A DNA stretch of 64,000 bases from Amorphoplanes digitatis (GCF_014205335.1 NZ_JACHNH010000001.1:4334501-4398500), one strand, 5' to 3'. Positions 38,517 to 47,925 are shown, numbered from the stretch's first letter. Program-made: numbers and translations. The notes: generated by a model not told the origin, from the sequence alone.

Positions 38517-41490
38517 GGCTGTCCAGGTTGCCGCCGCCCGCCCCGGTCGTGGTGGCCCGGATCCGCACCGCGGCGCCGGCCGGCAGCGGCACGTTCAGGA
38601 TGGCGGTACGCCATGTGCTCCACGCGCCGGTGGGCGGGAAGGACAGCTGCGCGGCGACGACCGCGTCGTTGACAGAGATCCGCAGCGGCCGGTCGGCGGT
38701 GCCGCCGTTGGCGTACCGGAAGCCGAGCGGGTAGGTGCCGGCCGCCGGCACCGCGACGGTCCACTCGATGTAGTCGCCGGAGGCGCCGGCGTAGTCGAGG
38801 TAGCCGCCGCCGGTGTAGCCGCGGTGCTGCGAGGCGATGGCCGCCCCGCTGCGGGCGGCGTCCTCGGCCTCGTACACGACCCGGGGCGACGGGGCCGGGA
38901 AGGCGCCGCCGCTGGGTTCGACGACCGCCGCGACGCCGCCGCCCGCGCCGACGCCGATCATCGGCGTCACGACCGTGAGGATCTTCCGGGCCGGGTTCCA
39001 GACCTGCCCGGCGCCGTTGAGGACGGCCGCCGACTCGCCGGTGAACGCCGGCAGTCCCGCGCCGCCGTTGACCCGCATGCCGACCGGCGCCGTCAGGCCG
39101 TGCAGGCGCACGACGTAGCGCCGCGCGGCCGGCGCGCCGCTGTAGGTGCCGGCCGGATGGCCGACCGTCACCCGCAGCGCGGCGTGCGCGTAGCCGAGCT
39201 CGGTCGTGGCGGCGGCGCCGCCACGGAACTCCTCGCTCACCCCGTCGTCCTCGTACAGGGTGAACGAGCCGTCGCGGCCGGTGTACACCTCCAGCTCCAG
39301 CTGGCTCTTGTCCAGGAACGCCGTGCTCTGCGCGTACTTGTAGCGGGGCAGGAGGCTGCCGGCCTTGACGTACATGATGATCTCGCCGGTGCTGGTGACG
39401 TAGCTCTTCTCGGCGGTGTCCGAGCCGATGGTCTGCGCGTCGGACCAGAAGTTGTACCAGGTGTCGCCGGCCGGCAGCCAGACACGCTGCACCGCGCCGG
39501 CGGCGTCGGTGGTCACCGGCATCACGACGATCGACGGCCCCCACATGTACTGGAGGTCGTGGGTGTACGCCATCGGGTTGCGCTGATGGTCGATCACCAT
39601 GGCCCGGGCCATCGGCACGCCGGTCGCGTACGCGGTGTGCGCGATCGTGTAGATGTAGGGCATCAGCGAATAACGCAGCTTGGCGTACCGGAGGAATTCG
39701 GTCCTGTTCGCGGTGCCCTGGTCGATCGGCCAGCGGGACGCGGACGGGCCCTGCGTCGCGGTGTTGCCGTTGGAATGCGGCCGCCAGATCGGCGACAGGC
39801 TCGCCCAGGCGGCCACCCAGTTGCGGTAGAGGCCGTCAGAGACGATCCCGCCGAGGAAGCCGCCGGCGTCGATGTTGGCGAACGGGAACCCGCCCAGCCC
39901 GGCGTTGAGCATGCCCCGGATCTGCTGCTGCATCTCCGGATACGTCGAGTCGATGTCGCCGGTCCACAGGTGGCCGTAGCGCTGCTGGCCCGCCGTCGCG
40001 CCCCGGGTGAAGATCCAGGGCCGCCGGGCCCGGCCGATGTGCGCGTCCCAGCCCTCCTGGCCGGCCGCCTTCTGGCAGTAGAGGAAGTAGGCGTTGCGCA
40101 GCTCCGCCCAGCGCCGGCCGTCGGCGGCGAGCGCGTCATACGGGATGGGGCCCAGCTCGTCGGGCTCGTCGATCCACAACGCGTCGCCCGGAAAGCCGAG
40201 CGCGGGATCGAGCGCCTTGGTCCAGAACACGTTCCAGACCCAGGCGCGGGTCGCCGGGTTGCTCCAGTCCGGCACCGCGTCGCTGTCGGCGACGCCGGTC
40301 AGGTCCGCCGGGCGGAAGCTGTAGCCCGGGGGAGGGCCGGCGACCCAGCCGGCCATCTCGTTGGAGTTGTTGCGGTTGTAGTCCAGCGTGGTGAGCACGC
40401 CGTGCTCGTCGGCCCAGCGTTTGAACGCGGCCGGGTCGGGCCAGCGCACCGGGCTGAACTCGAACCACGACCCGCTCCAGCCGCCGGAGCCGGCCCGCCA
40501 GCGGTTGTCGTGCACCTGGACGTCGAGCGGGAATCCCGCGTCGCGCAGCGCGGTGATCCGCGAGGTCCACCAGTTCTGATCGCTGACGGTGGGGAAGTTC
40601 TTGTCCGACAGCTGGAGGCCGAACACGCCAAGCCGCGGCAGGCGTGGCCGGCCGGTGAGCTGGGTGTAGCGGTCGAGCAGCTTCGCGAACTCCGGTCCCT
40701 TGATGACGAAATAGTCCAGCTGCGGGCGGGCGCCGGACGCGTCGTGGGCGTCGGCGAGGAACTCGTAGGTCCCGCCGTTGCCGAAGTTGAACGTGGTGTC
40801 GAACGTGGTGTTGAAGAAGATCGCGTAGCCCTGCGACGAGAGGAACATCGGCACGATCGCCGGGGCCTGCTCGCTGTGCTGGGTCAGCAGGCCGTAGTTG
40901 TGCGAGACGACGTCGCCGGTCCGGTCGACCTTCGGCGCGCGCCCGTACAGGCCGTGGCCGGCCTTGAAGAAGTGCTCGCCGGGCGCGGCGGGCGCGAACG
41001 TCTGCCGGACCGTCGCCGCGCCCCAGCTCATGCTGTGCGTGGCGTCCTCCCTGGCCAGCACGGCGCCGTCGTCGCGGCCGTAGAGCTCGAGGCGGAGCGG
41101 GTTCTTGCGCAGCACCGCCCGGATGCCGTCGGCCGGCCCGGTGGTGATGGTGAACGCGTCGCCGCCGTCGACCACCTGAAGGGTGCCGCCCAGCCCGGCG
41201 TGGGAGGCCGGGTCGACCATCTCGTAGCGGCTGTCGGCGAAGAAGGCCTCGCCGCCGCGGACGGCGCGGACGCGGAGGATGTGCCCGCCGTACGCGGTGA
41301 TCCTGATCTGTTGCCCGGTCGTGCTGGTGACCGTGATGCCGCGGGCGTCGGCGACGTGGCTGCCGTAGCCGGTCAGCGTCTCGTCGGCGAGCGCCATCGG
41401 CGGCGCCGCGCCGACGGGAACCGCGTGCGCGCCGACGGCCAAGCCGGCGGCCTTGAGGAAGTCACGTCGTGAAGGCTTCTGCGACGACAT
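38503..41490 (-). CDS. Tat-exported glycoside hydrolase family 31 enzyme with C-terminal CBM
   Basis: A 995-residue secreted glycosidase. A Tat signal (SRRDFLKAAG, residues 8-17) leads to a GH31 N-terminal beta domain, then the (beta/alpha)8 barrel from about 270 with LDVQVHDNRW and the presumed nucleophile Asp in DALWIDEPDE. A beta-sandwich region follows. The C-terminus (about 860-995) is a CBM6/35-like module, starting VVYEAEDAARSG with GGYLDYAGASGDYIEW. Alpha-xylosidase or alpha-glucosidase activity on plant or microbial glycans is likely. ATG 41490 is chosen because it opens the Tat signal and lies 6 nt after the -10. Confidence 0.9.
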   Translation of the reverse strand: MSSQKPSRRDFLKAAGLAVGAHAVPVGAAPPMALADETLTGYGSHVADARGITVTSTTGQQIRITAYGGHILRVRAVRGGEAFFADSRYEMVDPASHAGLGGTLQVVDGGDAFTITTGPADGIRAVLRKNPLRLELYGRDDGAVLAREDATHSMSWGAATVRQTFAPAAPGEHFFKAGHGLYGRAPKVDRTGDVVSHNYGLLTQHSEQAPAIVPMFLSSQGYAIFFNTTFDTTFNFGNGGTYEFLADAHDASGARPQLDYFVIKGPEFAKLLDRYTQLTGRPRLPRLGVFGLQLSDKNFPTVSDQNWWTSRITALRDAGFPLDVQVHDNRWRAGSGGWSGSWFEFSPVRWPDPAAFKRWADEHGVLTTLDYNRNNSNEMAGWVAGPPPGYSFRPADLTGVADSDAVPDWSNPATRAWVWNVFWTKALDPALGFPGDALWIDEPDELGPIPYDALAADGRRWAELRNAYFLYCQKAAGQEGWDAHIGRARRPWIFTRGATAGQQRYGHLWTGDIDSTYPEMQQQIRGMLNAGLGGFPFANIDAGGFLGGIVSDGLYRNWVAAWASLSPIWRPHSNGNTATQGPSASRWPIDQGTANRTEFLRYAKLRYSLMPYIYTIAHTAYATGVPMARAMVIDHQRNPMAYTHDLQYMWGPSIVVMPVTTDAAGAVQRVWLPAGDTWYNFWSDAQTIGSDTAEKSYVTSTGEIIMYVKAGSLLPRYKYAQSTAFLDKSQLELEVYTGRDGSFTLYEDDGVSEEFRGGAAATTELGYAHAALRVTVGHPAGTYSGAPAARRYVVRLHGLTAPVGMRVNGGAGLPAFTGESAAVLNGAGQVWNPARKILTVVTPMIGVGAGGGVAAVVEPSGGAFPAPSPRVVYEAEDAARSGAAIASQHRGYTGGGYLDYAGASGDYIEWTVAVPAAGTYPLGFRYANGGTADRPLRISVNDAVVAAQLSFPPTGAWSTWRTAILNVPLPAGAAVRIRATTTGAGGGNLDSLSVG

Positions 41491-41496
41491 GACGAT

Positions 41497-41525
41497 AGAT
41501 TGACCCTCATCGATAAAACTGTCAA
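41497..41525 (-). promoter_or_regulatory. Promoter of the GH31 gene
   Basis: Minus strand: TTGACA (41525-41520), 17-bp spacer, CAATCT (41502-41497), ATG 6 nt later. The A/T-rich spacer contains ATCGAT with near-dyad flanks (TTATCGATGA), a possible LacI-type operator. Confidence 0.5.
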
Positions 41526-41553
41526 CGCAAAACAACGAGAGCGAACAGAATCG

Positions 41554-41587
41554 CGCGGCCGGGCACCCTTGCGGGTGCCCGGCCGCG
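41554..41587 (-). terminator. Hairpin terminator after the alpha/beta hydrolase gene
   Basis: 15-bp perfect stem, arms at 41554-41568 (CGCGGCCGGGCACCC) and 41573-41587, loop TTGC. It lies 5 bp beyond the hydrolase stop and separates it from the GH31 promoter. Confidence 0.85.
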
Positions 41588-41592
41588 TCCGC

Positions 41593-42399
41593 TCAACCCT
41601 CGGCGCCGACCTCGCGTACGGCATCGGCGACGGCGCCGAAGTCCTTGCGCAGGATCGCGCCGTGGTTGCTGGTGACCTTCGCGCTCACCCTGATGTGCGG
41701 GTTGCGGGCGGTCACCGCGCCGAGGCTGGCGCGGATCCGCTCCTGCTCGTCGCCCTTGCTGCCGAGCGACGTTCCCGACGCGACCACGTACCGGGTCGGG
41801 ACGGTGAGGCCGTCCAGCACCGGGCCGAGTTCACGCTCGCGGGAGACCACACCGAGCTCGATGTTGCTGTTCGCCATCTGCTCGGTGGTCATCCGCGGCA
41901 CCAGGCCGGTCGGGCGCAGCAGCGGCATGAACCAGCCCATCCGCCGGAACATCTTGCGGATCCGCTGCTCCGTGGCCTCGTCGAGCCAGTCGTACGGGAA
42001 CGCCCCGTCGACCAGGACCGCGCCGATGGCACGGTCCGGATTGCGGCCGGCCCAGTGCGCCGCGACGAACGCGCCGTAGGACCAGCCGACGAGCACCGCC
42101 CGGTCGACGCCCCGGGCCGCGAGGACGGCGTCGACGTCGCGGACGGCGACCTCGAAGGAGTAGTCCGCCGAGCGCAGCGACTTGCGGCCGCGGGCCCGCT
42201 CGTCGTAGGTGATGTGCCGCCAGCCCGTGCCCAGCTCGGCAAGTACCCGGCGCCAGTAGCCCTGGGTGGCGAAGTGGCCGTTGAGGTAGACCACGGGCAC
42301 GCCGTTGCCGCCGGTGTCGGTGACGGCCAGGGCGCTGTCGCCGACCGGCACCATGCCGGTCCAGGTCGATGCGGTCGAGGAGGTGCGGTTCTTGGTCAT
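41593..42399 (-). CDS. Alpha/beta hydrolase
   Basis: A 268-residue alpha/beta hydrolase: oxyanion region YLNGHFATQGYW, nucleophile GWSYGA (about 104-109), acid-bearing loop and a final His in SNHGAIL. ATG 42399 with AGGTGG upstream is preferred over GTG 42408, which would lie inside that ribosome site. It is 32 bp downstream of the DUF4097 gene and likely co-transcribed. Substrate unknown. Confidence 0.9.
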   Translation of the reverse strand: MTKNRTSSTASTWTGMVPVGDSALAVTDTGGNGVPVVYLNGHFATQGYWRRVLAELGTGWRHITYDERARGRKSLRSADYSFEVAVRDVDAVLAARGVDRAVLVGWSYGAFVAAHWAGRNPDRAIGAVLVDGAFPYDWLDEATEQRIRKMFRRMGWFMPLLRPTGLVPRMTTEQMANSNIELGVVSRERELGPVLDGLTVPTRYVVASGTSLGSKGDEQERIRASLGAVTARNPHIRVSAKVTSNHGAILRKDFGAVADAVREVGAEG

Positions 42400-42431
42400 C
42401 TGTTCCACCTGTTCGTTGTCGGTATCGCTGG

Positions 42432-43103
42432 TCAGAGGCTGCGGGCGGTGATGTCGCCGTACTGGGTGGTGGCGTGGATGTTCAGGGCGGCCGCGGCGCC
42501 GTCGGTGTTGCTCAGGGTGTTGTGGACCCGGCCGTAGCCGGTGCCGGCGTCCATGACCGCGGAGACCCCGGTCGCGGCGCCGACCGTCACGTTGCCGTGC
42601 TGGGTGCGCAGCGTGACGGTGCCGGAGGTGGCCTCGACGACGTGGATGTCGCCCTTCTGGGTGCTGATCTCCGCCGGTCCGGCGAGGCGGCCGACCGTGA
42701 CGTCACCGGCGTGTGCGCTCAGGCGCACGCTCGCGGCCTCGTCGATCTTGACCGTGCCGTACGCGCCCTCGACCGAGACGTCGCCGAGCCGGCCGACGCC
42801 GCGGAATTCCGCGGCGGCCGCCTTCGCCTCGATGCGGGAGCCGGCGGGCAGCTGGACGGTCACCTCGATGGATCCGCCGCCGCCGAGGATCCCGCTCTGC
42901 GCCGCCGGCGCCTTGATCCGCAGGACGCCGTCGCCGAACTCGACAGCGGTCTGCTCGGCGGCCCGCACGTCGCGGCCGGTGGCGGCGTCGGCGGGACGGA
43001 CCTCGACGGTGGCGTCGGCCCGGTCGGCCGCGATGACCTGGATGCGCCCGGCGGGAAGATCCAGGACGGCGGTGACCGCGGCGGGGGTGTCGAACTTCTG
43101 CAT
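42432..43103 (-). CDS. DUF4097 (bactofilin/adhesin-like beta-helix) protein
   Basis: A 223-residue protein made of short beta-strand repeats such as VSVEGAYGTVKIDEAASVRL, DVTVGRLAGPAEISTQKGDI and VVEATSGTVTLRTQHGNVTV, the right-handed beta-helix pattern of DUF4097. No signal peptide or membrane anchor is visible, so it is probably cytoplasmic. GGAGAG precedes ATG 43103. It heads a two-gene operon with a hydrolase and is divergent from an HTH regulator, a frequent actinobacterial pairing. Confidence 0.88.
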   Translation of the reverse strand: MQKFDTPAAVTAVLDLPAGRIQVIAADRADATVEVRPADAATGRDVRAAEQTAVEFGDGVLRIKAPAAQSGILGGGGSIEVTVQLPAGSRIEAKAAAAEFRGVGRLGDVSVEGAYGTVKIDEAASVRLSAHAGDVTVGRLAGPAEISTQKGDIHVVEATSGTVTLRTQHGNVTVGAATGVSAVMDAGTGYGRVHNTLSNTDGAAAALNIHATTQYGDITARSL

Positions 43104-43171
43104 CGTTCTCTCCTCGTGCTCGTTGTTTCCGATGCCAGAAACGCTACGTTGCGTTCGGACATCGAGCAACA

Positions 43172-43271
43172 TATTCATTGCATCGAGGTCGCGTTATTGC
43201 AGGTAGATGTCGCGATTTCGTTGCAACGGGCCTGGATCTAACGCAATGACGCGAGGGACCGATGTTGCAAT
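43172..43271. promoter_or_regulatory. Multiple TTGCA(A) dyads between the DUF4097 and HTH genes
   Basis: The 224-bp divergent region has a lower GC content and several related words: ATTCATTGCAT near 43172-43182, ATTGCAGG near 43196, the perfect palindrome CGTTGCAACG (43219-43228), AACGCAAT near 43240, and ATGTTGCAAT (43262-43271). The spaced, mixed-orientation pattern looks like cooperative operator sites for the adjacent regulator. Confidence 0.5.
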
Positions 43272-43327
43272 GAACTGTGGACGAACGCTACGCTCGCGGC
43301 AACAAGGGCAGCGGAAGGGAGATCGCG

Positions 43328-44035
43328 GTGCCGGGAGGCAGGCTCACTCAGCAGGAACGTCAGCAGATCGCGCTCGGGCTGGCGGACGGCCTCGCCTACG
43401 CCGAGATCGCCCGGCGCCTCGACCGTCCGACCTCGACCGTCACGCGCGAGGTGATGCGCAACGGCGGCCCCACCGCCTACCGCTCCGACCTGGCGCACCG
43501 CGCCACCGAACGCCGCGCCCGCCGGCGCAACCACACCCCGGTCCCGCGGCCGGGTGCGCCGGCGCGGGCCGAGGCCGTGCGCGAGTACGAGGAGGCGTTC
43601 ACCACCCTGATGATGCAGCAGGGCCTGCCCAAGATGGCGTCCCGCGTGCTGACCTGCCTGTTCACCACCGACGCGGGCAGCCTTACCCCGTCCGAACTCG
43701 TCCAGCGCCTCCAGGTCAGCCCGGCGTCGGTCTCCAAGGCGATCGCGTTCCTCGACGATCAGGGCCTGATCCGCCGGGAACGTGACGAGCGCCGCCGCGA
43801 GCGCTACTTCGTCAACGACGACGTCTGGTACCAGTCGACGGTCGCCAGTGCCCGCGGCATCGCACAGGTCGCCGCGACCGCGCGGCAGGGCGTCGGACTC
43901 CTCGGCCCGGCGGCGTCCGCCCGGCTGGAGAACATCGCCCGCTTCAGCGACTTCATCAGCGAGAGCATGATGCGCGCCGCCGAGCAGGTTCGCGACCTGC
44001 TCCACACGACGCCCGAAGCGCCATTCCAATCATGA
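43328..44035 (+). CDS. Two-domain HTH regulator (transposase-like HTH plus MarR/GbsR-like wHTH)
   Basis: A 235-residue protein. The N-terminal domain, LTQQERQQIALGLADGLAYAEIARRLDRPTST shortened here to residues about 6-38, resembles the IS30-type HTH_38. The second domain, from about 95, reads MASRVLTCLFTTDAGSLTP, QVSPASVSKAIAFLDDQGLI and RRERDERRRERYF, a MarR/GbsR winged helix. GTG 43328 is preferred because AAGGGAG lies 6-7 nt upstream; GTG 43277 is an alternative. It is divergent from the DUF4097 operon and probably represses it. Confidence 0.88.
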   Translation: MPGGRLTQQERQQIALGLADGLAYAEIARRLDRPTSTVTREVMRNGGPTAYRSDLAHRATERRARRRNHTPVPRPGAPARAEAVREYEEAFTTLMMQQGLPKMASRVLTCLFTTDAGSLTPSELVQRLQVSPASVSKAIAFLDDQGLIRRERDERRRERYFVNDDVWYQSTVASARGIAQVAATARQGVGLLGPAASARLENIARFSDFISESMMRAAEQVRDLLHTTPEAPFQS

Positions 44036-44222
44036 TCAGGAATTGCCGGTCGTCCCACCTTTCGGAATGCCACTCACGCCGGTAGTGGTGGTGATCGCGT
44101 GGTAGGCCGAATGATCATTTTGGTGGGCGATCAAACGGGGCAGCAGAGCGCAGTGTCCACATGCTACGTTCCGGCTCGGCATTCAAGCGACGAATGTCAA
44201 CACTTCAATGAACGGGGAAGAA

Positions 44223-44687
44223 ATGTTGAGTAAGCGTCGCAAGATCTCCACCGTGCTCGCGGCAGCCTCGCTGACCGCGGCGACCGGGGCCGCCGGGCTG
44301 CTGTTCGGTGCGCAACCGGCTCTGGCCTGGGACGACGCCAACTGCGGCTTCCGCTCGGGCGGGCCGATCTACTACTGGTACCACTCCTACCAGGATGGCG
44401 CCGTGAACTGCCAGAACGGCAACGTGCCGGACCTGGCCAGCCCGGGAACGTATTTCAACAAGACCAATCAGTACGCCGACCACCCCTACGACGGTTTGGG
44501 GGACCGGCTGTGGAATGACGCGGGTTCGGCCTCGAACAATGACACCACCTGCGCCGCCACCATCTGGTATCACGCGAGCTACACCGGCAGCCACCTCACC
44601 CTGACCCGCACCGGGCAGGCAGGTTGGTACAGCAACACCCTGGGCGTCGTGAACAACAACAACAGGTCGCAGAACTGGTCCTGCTGA
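44223..44687 (+). CDS. Small secreted cysteine-containing protein
   Basis: A 154-residue protein with a signal peptide (STVLAAASLTAATGAAGLLF, cleavage after PALA). The ~115-residue mature domain is Asn/Gly/Trp/Tyr-rich with paired cysteines (ANCGFRSGG, VNCQNGN, TTCAATIW, NWSC), similar in flavour to actinobacterial peptidase-inhibitor I36/crystallin-like proteins, though I cannot confirm the family. ATG 44223 is chosen over 44208 because GGGGAAG lies just before it. Its codons are less GC-extreme than those of its neighbours. The upstream 187 bp contain no gene. Confidence 0.8.
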   Translation: MLSKRRKISTVLAAASLTAATGAAGLLFGAQPALAWDDANCGFRSGGPIYYWYHSYQDGAVNCQNGNVPDLASPGTYFNKTNQYADHPYDGLGDRLWNDAGSASNNDTTCAATIWYHASYTGSHLTLTRTGQAGWYSNTLGVVNNNNRSQNWSC

Positions 44688-44770
44688 TCCCGACCGACAA
44701 CCCAGGTCGGATCGCTCCGGTGCGGGCTCACCGCGCCGGGGCGGTCCGCCGCACGGCGTGGAGATGATCC

Positions 44771-45745
44771 TTGAACGTCAACAGCGGTACCAGACTCGCC
44801 GGCGCTGCCGCGGCCCTGTTCGTGGCCGTGCTGCTCGCGGCGTGCTCCTCCCCGGACCAGGAATCCACCGCGGGCGACCGCAACGACCCGGCGCTGGTCG
44901 CCCCGCCGAAGGCCGCACCGACCCCCTCGGTCTCGAACGTGCCCGACCTCACCCTCCCGATCCAGGCCTACCAGCCGACGCTCGCCCAGCGCACGGTCGT
45001 CGAGAACGCCACGGTGTCGCTGGTCAACGCCTGCATGCACCGGTTCGGCTTCGACGACGCGCTGCCACCGGGCCGGCCGTCCCAGCCCTCGCTGATGTCC
45101 CGGCGCTACGGGGTGACCGATCCCGCGATCGCCGAGCGCTACGGCTACCACGTGGCGCCCGGCGACGGCATCGAGACGGGCGCCAAGCCGGCCGGCAACG
45201 GCGGCGCGCTGTCGCGGTCCGCGATCCTCGTGCTCACCGGCGACCCGAACGGCCAGCCGCGCCCCGGCGCCCCCGCACCGGCGGGAACCTACGCGGGCGC
45301 GGCCATCCCGGCCGGCGGCTGCTCCGGCGAGGCGGCGGCCAAGCTCGGCGGCGGCCGGCTCTTCGGCGGTGCCACCACCCTGGCCGACCGGATCATGACG
45401 ACCGGCTTCGCGCAGGCGGAGACCGACGACCGGGTCACCGCCGTCGTCGGCACCTGGTCGGCGTGCATGAAGCAGCAGGGCTACGCGTTCAAGACCCCGT
45501 TCGACGCCGCCGCCAGCGCGAAGATCGACACACCCGCGCCGTCGACGGTGGAGATCAAGACCGCGGTCGCGGACGTCACCTGCAAGCGGAAGACAAACCT
45601 CGTCGGCGTCTTCTACGGGGTGGAGCGCGCCTACCAGAACGCGGCGATCCAGCGGAACATCGAGCAGCTCAACCGGCTCAAGGCGGAGATCGAGCAGGTC
45701 GTGAAGGCCGCGGCCGGTGCGCTCGGCGTGCCCGTACCGAGATGA
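44771..45745 (+). CDS. Lipoprotein of the MacB-type export operon
   Basis: A 324-residue predicted lipoprotein with lipobox LLAAC (Cys25). The Pro/Ala-rich region after it is followed by a domain with cysteines (LVNACMHRFGF, GGCSGE, WSACMKQQG, VTCKRK) and a helical C-terminus, AIQRNIEQLNRLKAEIEQV. The TTG start has GGAG about 8-9 nt upstream. It is 6 bp before the membrane-fusion gene and presumably works with it at the outer face of the membrane. No family recognised. Confidence 0.85.
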   Translation: MNVNSGTRLAGAAAALFVAVLLAACSSPDQESTAGDRNDPALVAPPKAAPTPSVSNVPDLTLPIQAYQPTLAQRTVVENATVSLVNACMHRFGFDDALPPGRPSQPSLMSRRYGVTDPAIAERYGYHVAPGDGIETGAKPAGNGGALSRSAILVLTGDPNGQPRPGAPAPAGTYAGAAIPAGGCSGEAAAKLGGGRLFGGATTLADRIMTTGFAQAETDDRVTAVVGTWSACMKQQGYAFKTPFDAAASAKIDTPAPSTVEIKTAVADVTCKRKTNLVGVFYGVERAYQNAAIQRNIEQLNRLKAEIEQVVKAAAGALGVPVPR

Positions 45746-45751
45746 GCCGCC

Positions 45752-47230
45752 GTGGATGAACCGGTCGCCGTCGACGAACCGGTGACGGCCGAGCTGGAAC
45801 CGATCGCCGGCGCCGGGGAGCGGCCCGCGGCCGCCGCCGACGACCGCGGCTCCCGGCTGCTGCGCCGCCAGCGCGTGGCGATCATCGTGATGGCCGTCTG
45901 CCTGGTCGTCTCGATCGGCGGCCTGGCCGCCTCCACCTTGATCAAGTCGCCGCTCCAGGCCGCCGCCGACACCGAGGCGCCCGCGCCGACCGTGCTCACC
46001 GAGACCGTCGAACGCCGGGTCCTGGTGAGCACCGTGGTGACCCGCGGAACGGTGGTGGCGGCGGCCCAGGTCACGGTGTCGCCGCCGACGCCGGAGGGCA
46101 CCCGGCCGGTGGTCACCCGGGTACCCCTTGCCGCGGGCCGGCAGGTGCGCGCCGGGGACGTGGTGATCGAGGTCTCCGGCCGCCCGGTCGTGGCGCTGCC
46201 GGGCGTGCTGTCCACCTACCGCGACCTCAAGCCCGGCGACGACGGCAAGGACGTCGCGCAGCTCCAGCGGGCCCTCGGGCGGCTGGGTCTGTACCACGAC
46301 GGCGACGACGACGGGCACTTCGGCGCCGCGACCAAGTCCGCGGTGCGGCGGTTCTACGCCAGGACCGGCTATGACGTGCCGGACACCGGCGGGCCCGGCG
46401 GCGCCGCGGACCGGGCCGCCGCGCAGGCGGCGCAGTCGGGCGTCGACGCGGCCCAGCGCGCCGTCGACGACATGAGACGCCGGATCGCCGCGGCCGGCGG
46501 CGCCGCGCCCGCGCCCGGCGAGGAGCCGCTGAACGTCCAGCTTGCGTACCTGAAGAAGGCGCTGAAGACCGCCAAGGCCGCCCTGGCCGACCTGGTGGCG
46601 CACAGCGGGCCGATGGTCCCGTCCGCCGAGGTGGTGTTCCTGCCCGCCTTCCCCGCCCGGATCGCCCAGCTCTACGGAAAGCTCGGCGCCCAGGCGCCGA
46701 ACCCCCTGCTCACCCTGTCGGCGGGTGCCCTGACGGTGCAGGCGAAACCGCACCCCGACCAGGCCAAGCTGCTCAAGCCGGGCATGCCGGTCGAGATCGT
46801 CGCCGAGTCCGTCGGCAGCCACAAGGGCAAGGTGACGAGCGTCGGCGCCGTCACCTCGGACGTGCAGGAGACCGGCACCGCGCAGGACACCGCCGGGGGC
46901 GCGGACCCGGCCGCGGCGACCGCGCAGGGCCCGCCCTACGTCCCGGTGGTGGTGACGCCGAGCGGGCGGCTGCCGGCGGGGTGGGCCAATCAGGACGTAC
47001 GGCTGACCTTCAGCTCGGCGCAGACCGGCGGTCCGGTGCTGATCGTGCCGCTGTCGGCGGTCTCGTCCGGCGCCGACGGGCGGACGACCGTCTCGAAGAT
47101 GCTGCCAAGCTCCGAGGTCGTCCGGGTCGACGTCCGTGCCGGGGTGTCGGGGGACGGCTTCGTCGAGGTCACGCCGACGTCCACGGCCGCGACGCTCGAG
47201 GAGGGCGACCAGGTGGTGGTGGGCCAGTGA
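45752..47230 (+). CDS. Membrane-fusion-like protein with peptidoglycan-binding domain
   Basis: A 492-residue periplasm-side adaptor. A cytoplasmic tail is followed by one membrane span (VAIIVMAVCLVVSIGGLAAS, about 46-65). Barrel-sandwich parts (VLTETVERRVLVSTVVTRGT) surround a peptidoglycan-binding domain (LKPGDDGKDVAQLQRALGRL...GHFGAATKSAVRRFY, about 155-205). A helical hairpin and HlyD-like beta domains continue to the end. It would link the ABC transporter to the cell wall. The GTG start is 3 nt after the preceding stop and has no clear ribosome site, suggesting coupling. Its stop overlaps the ATPase start. Confidence 0.9.
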   Translation: MDEPVAVDEPVTAELEPIAGAGERPAAAADDRGSRLLRRQRVAIIVMAVCLVVSIGGLAASTLIKSPLQAAADTEAPAPTVLTETVERRVLVSTVVTRGTVVAAAQVTVSPPTPEGTRPVVTRVPLAAGRQVRAGDVVIEVSGRPVVALPGVLSTYRDLKPGDDGKDVAQLQRALGRLGLYHDGDDDGHFGAATKSAVRRFYARTGYDVPDTGGPGGAADRAAAQAAQSGVDAAQRAVDDMRRRIAAAGGAAPAPGEEPLNVQLAYLKKALKTAKAALADLVAHSGPMVPSAEVVFLPAFPARIAQLYGKLGAQAPNPLLTLSAGALTVQAKPHPDQAKLLKPGMPVEIVAESVGSHKGKVTSVGAVTSDVQETGTAQDTAGGADPAAATAQGPPYVPVVVTPSGRLPAGWANQDVRLTFSSAQTGGPVLIVPLSAVSSGADGRTTVSKMLPSSEVVRVDVRAGVSGDGFVEVTPTSTAATLEEGDQVVVGQ

Positions 47231-47925
47231 GCCCGGTGATCCGGTTCCGCGGTGTCGGGCTCACCTACCCCGGCCCGCCGGCCGTGCCGGCCCTGCGGCC
47301 GTGCGACCTGGACATCGAGGCCGGCGAGCACGTCGCGGTCGTCGGGCCGTCCGGCTCGGGAAAGTCGACCTTCCTGAACGTGGTCGGGCTGCTCGACCGC
47401 CCGACCCAGGGCACGTACGAGCTCGACGGCATCGACACGGCGAGCCTCGGCGAGGCCGAGCGGACGGCGCTGCGCGGGCGCCGGATCGGCTTCGTGTTCC
47501 AGGCGTTCCACCTGCTGCCGTACCGGACCGCCACCGAGAACGTCATGCTGGCCCAGCTCTACAACGGTGCGGCGCGGGCGTCGCGCCGGGCGACGGCCGC
47601 CGAGGCGCTGTCCCGGGTCGGGCTGGCGCACAAGCGGAACGCGGTGCCCACCACGATGTCCGGCGGCGAACGTCAGCGCGTGGCGATCGCCCGCGCGCTG
47701 GTGAACCGGCCGAGCATCCTGCTCTGCGACGAGCCGACCGGAAACCTGGACTCCGGTACGGCCGACAGCGTGCTCAACCTGCTCGACCGGCTGCACGAGG
47801 ACGGACTGACGATCGTGGTCATCACCCACGACCTGGACGCCGCGGTCCGCGCCCAGCGGCGGATCACCATCCGCGACGGTCACCTCGACGTGACGGCGGA
47901 GCCGGTCGACGGGGCACTCCGGTGA
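47227..47925 (+). CDS. ABC transporter ATPase, MacB/LolD type
   Basis: A 232-residue ATPase: Walker A GPSGSGKST (40-48), Q-loop FVFQAFHLLPYRT, signature MSGGERQRVAIARAL, Walker B ILLCDEPTGNLDSG and switch His in VITHDL. These are typical of the MacB/LolD/FtsE group, which power mechanotransmission rather than direct transport through the membrane. The GTG overlaps the stop of the membrane-fusion gene, and its stop overlaps the permease start. Confidence 0.95.
   Translation: MSPVIRFRGVGLTYPGPPAVPALRPCDLDIEAGEHVAVVGPSGSGKSTFLNVVGLLDRPTQGTYELDGIDTASLGEAERTALRGRRIGFVFQAFHLLPYRTATENVMLAQLYNGAARASRRATAAEALSRVGLAHKRNAVPTTMSGGERQRVAIARALVNRPSILLCDEPTGNLDSGTADSVLNLLDRLHEDGLTIVVITHDLDAAVRAQRRITIRDGHLDVTAEPVDGALR

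Noticed and set aside
38221..41472. 1083-residue plus-strand open frame
   Set aside because: Antisense to the GH31 gene, low-complexity Val/Gly/Arg/Ala composition, no motif and no start signals.
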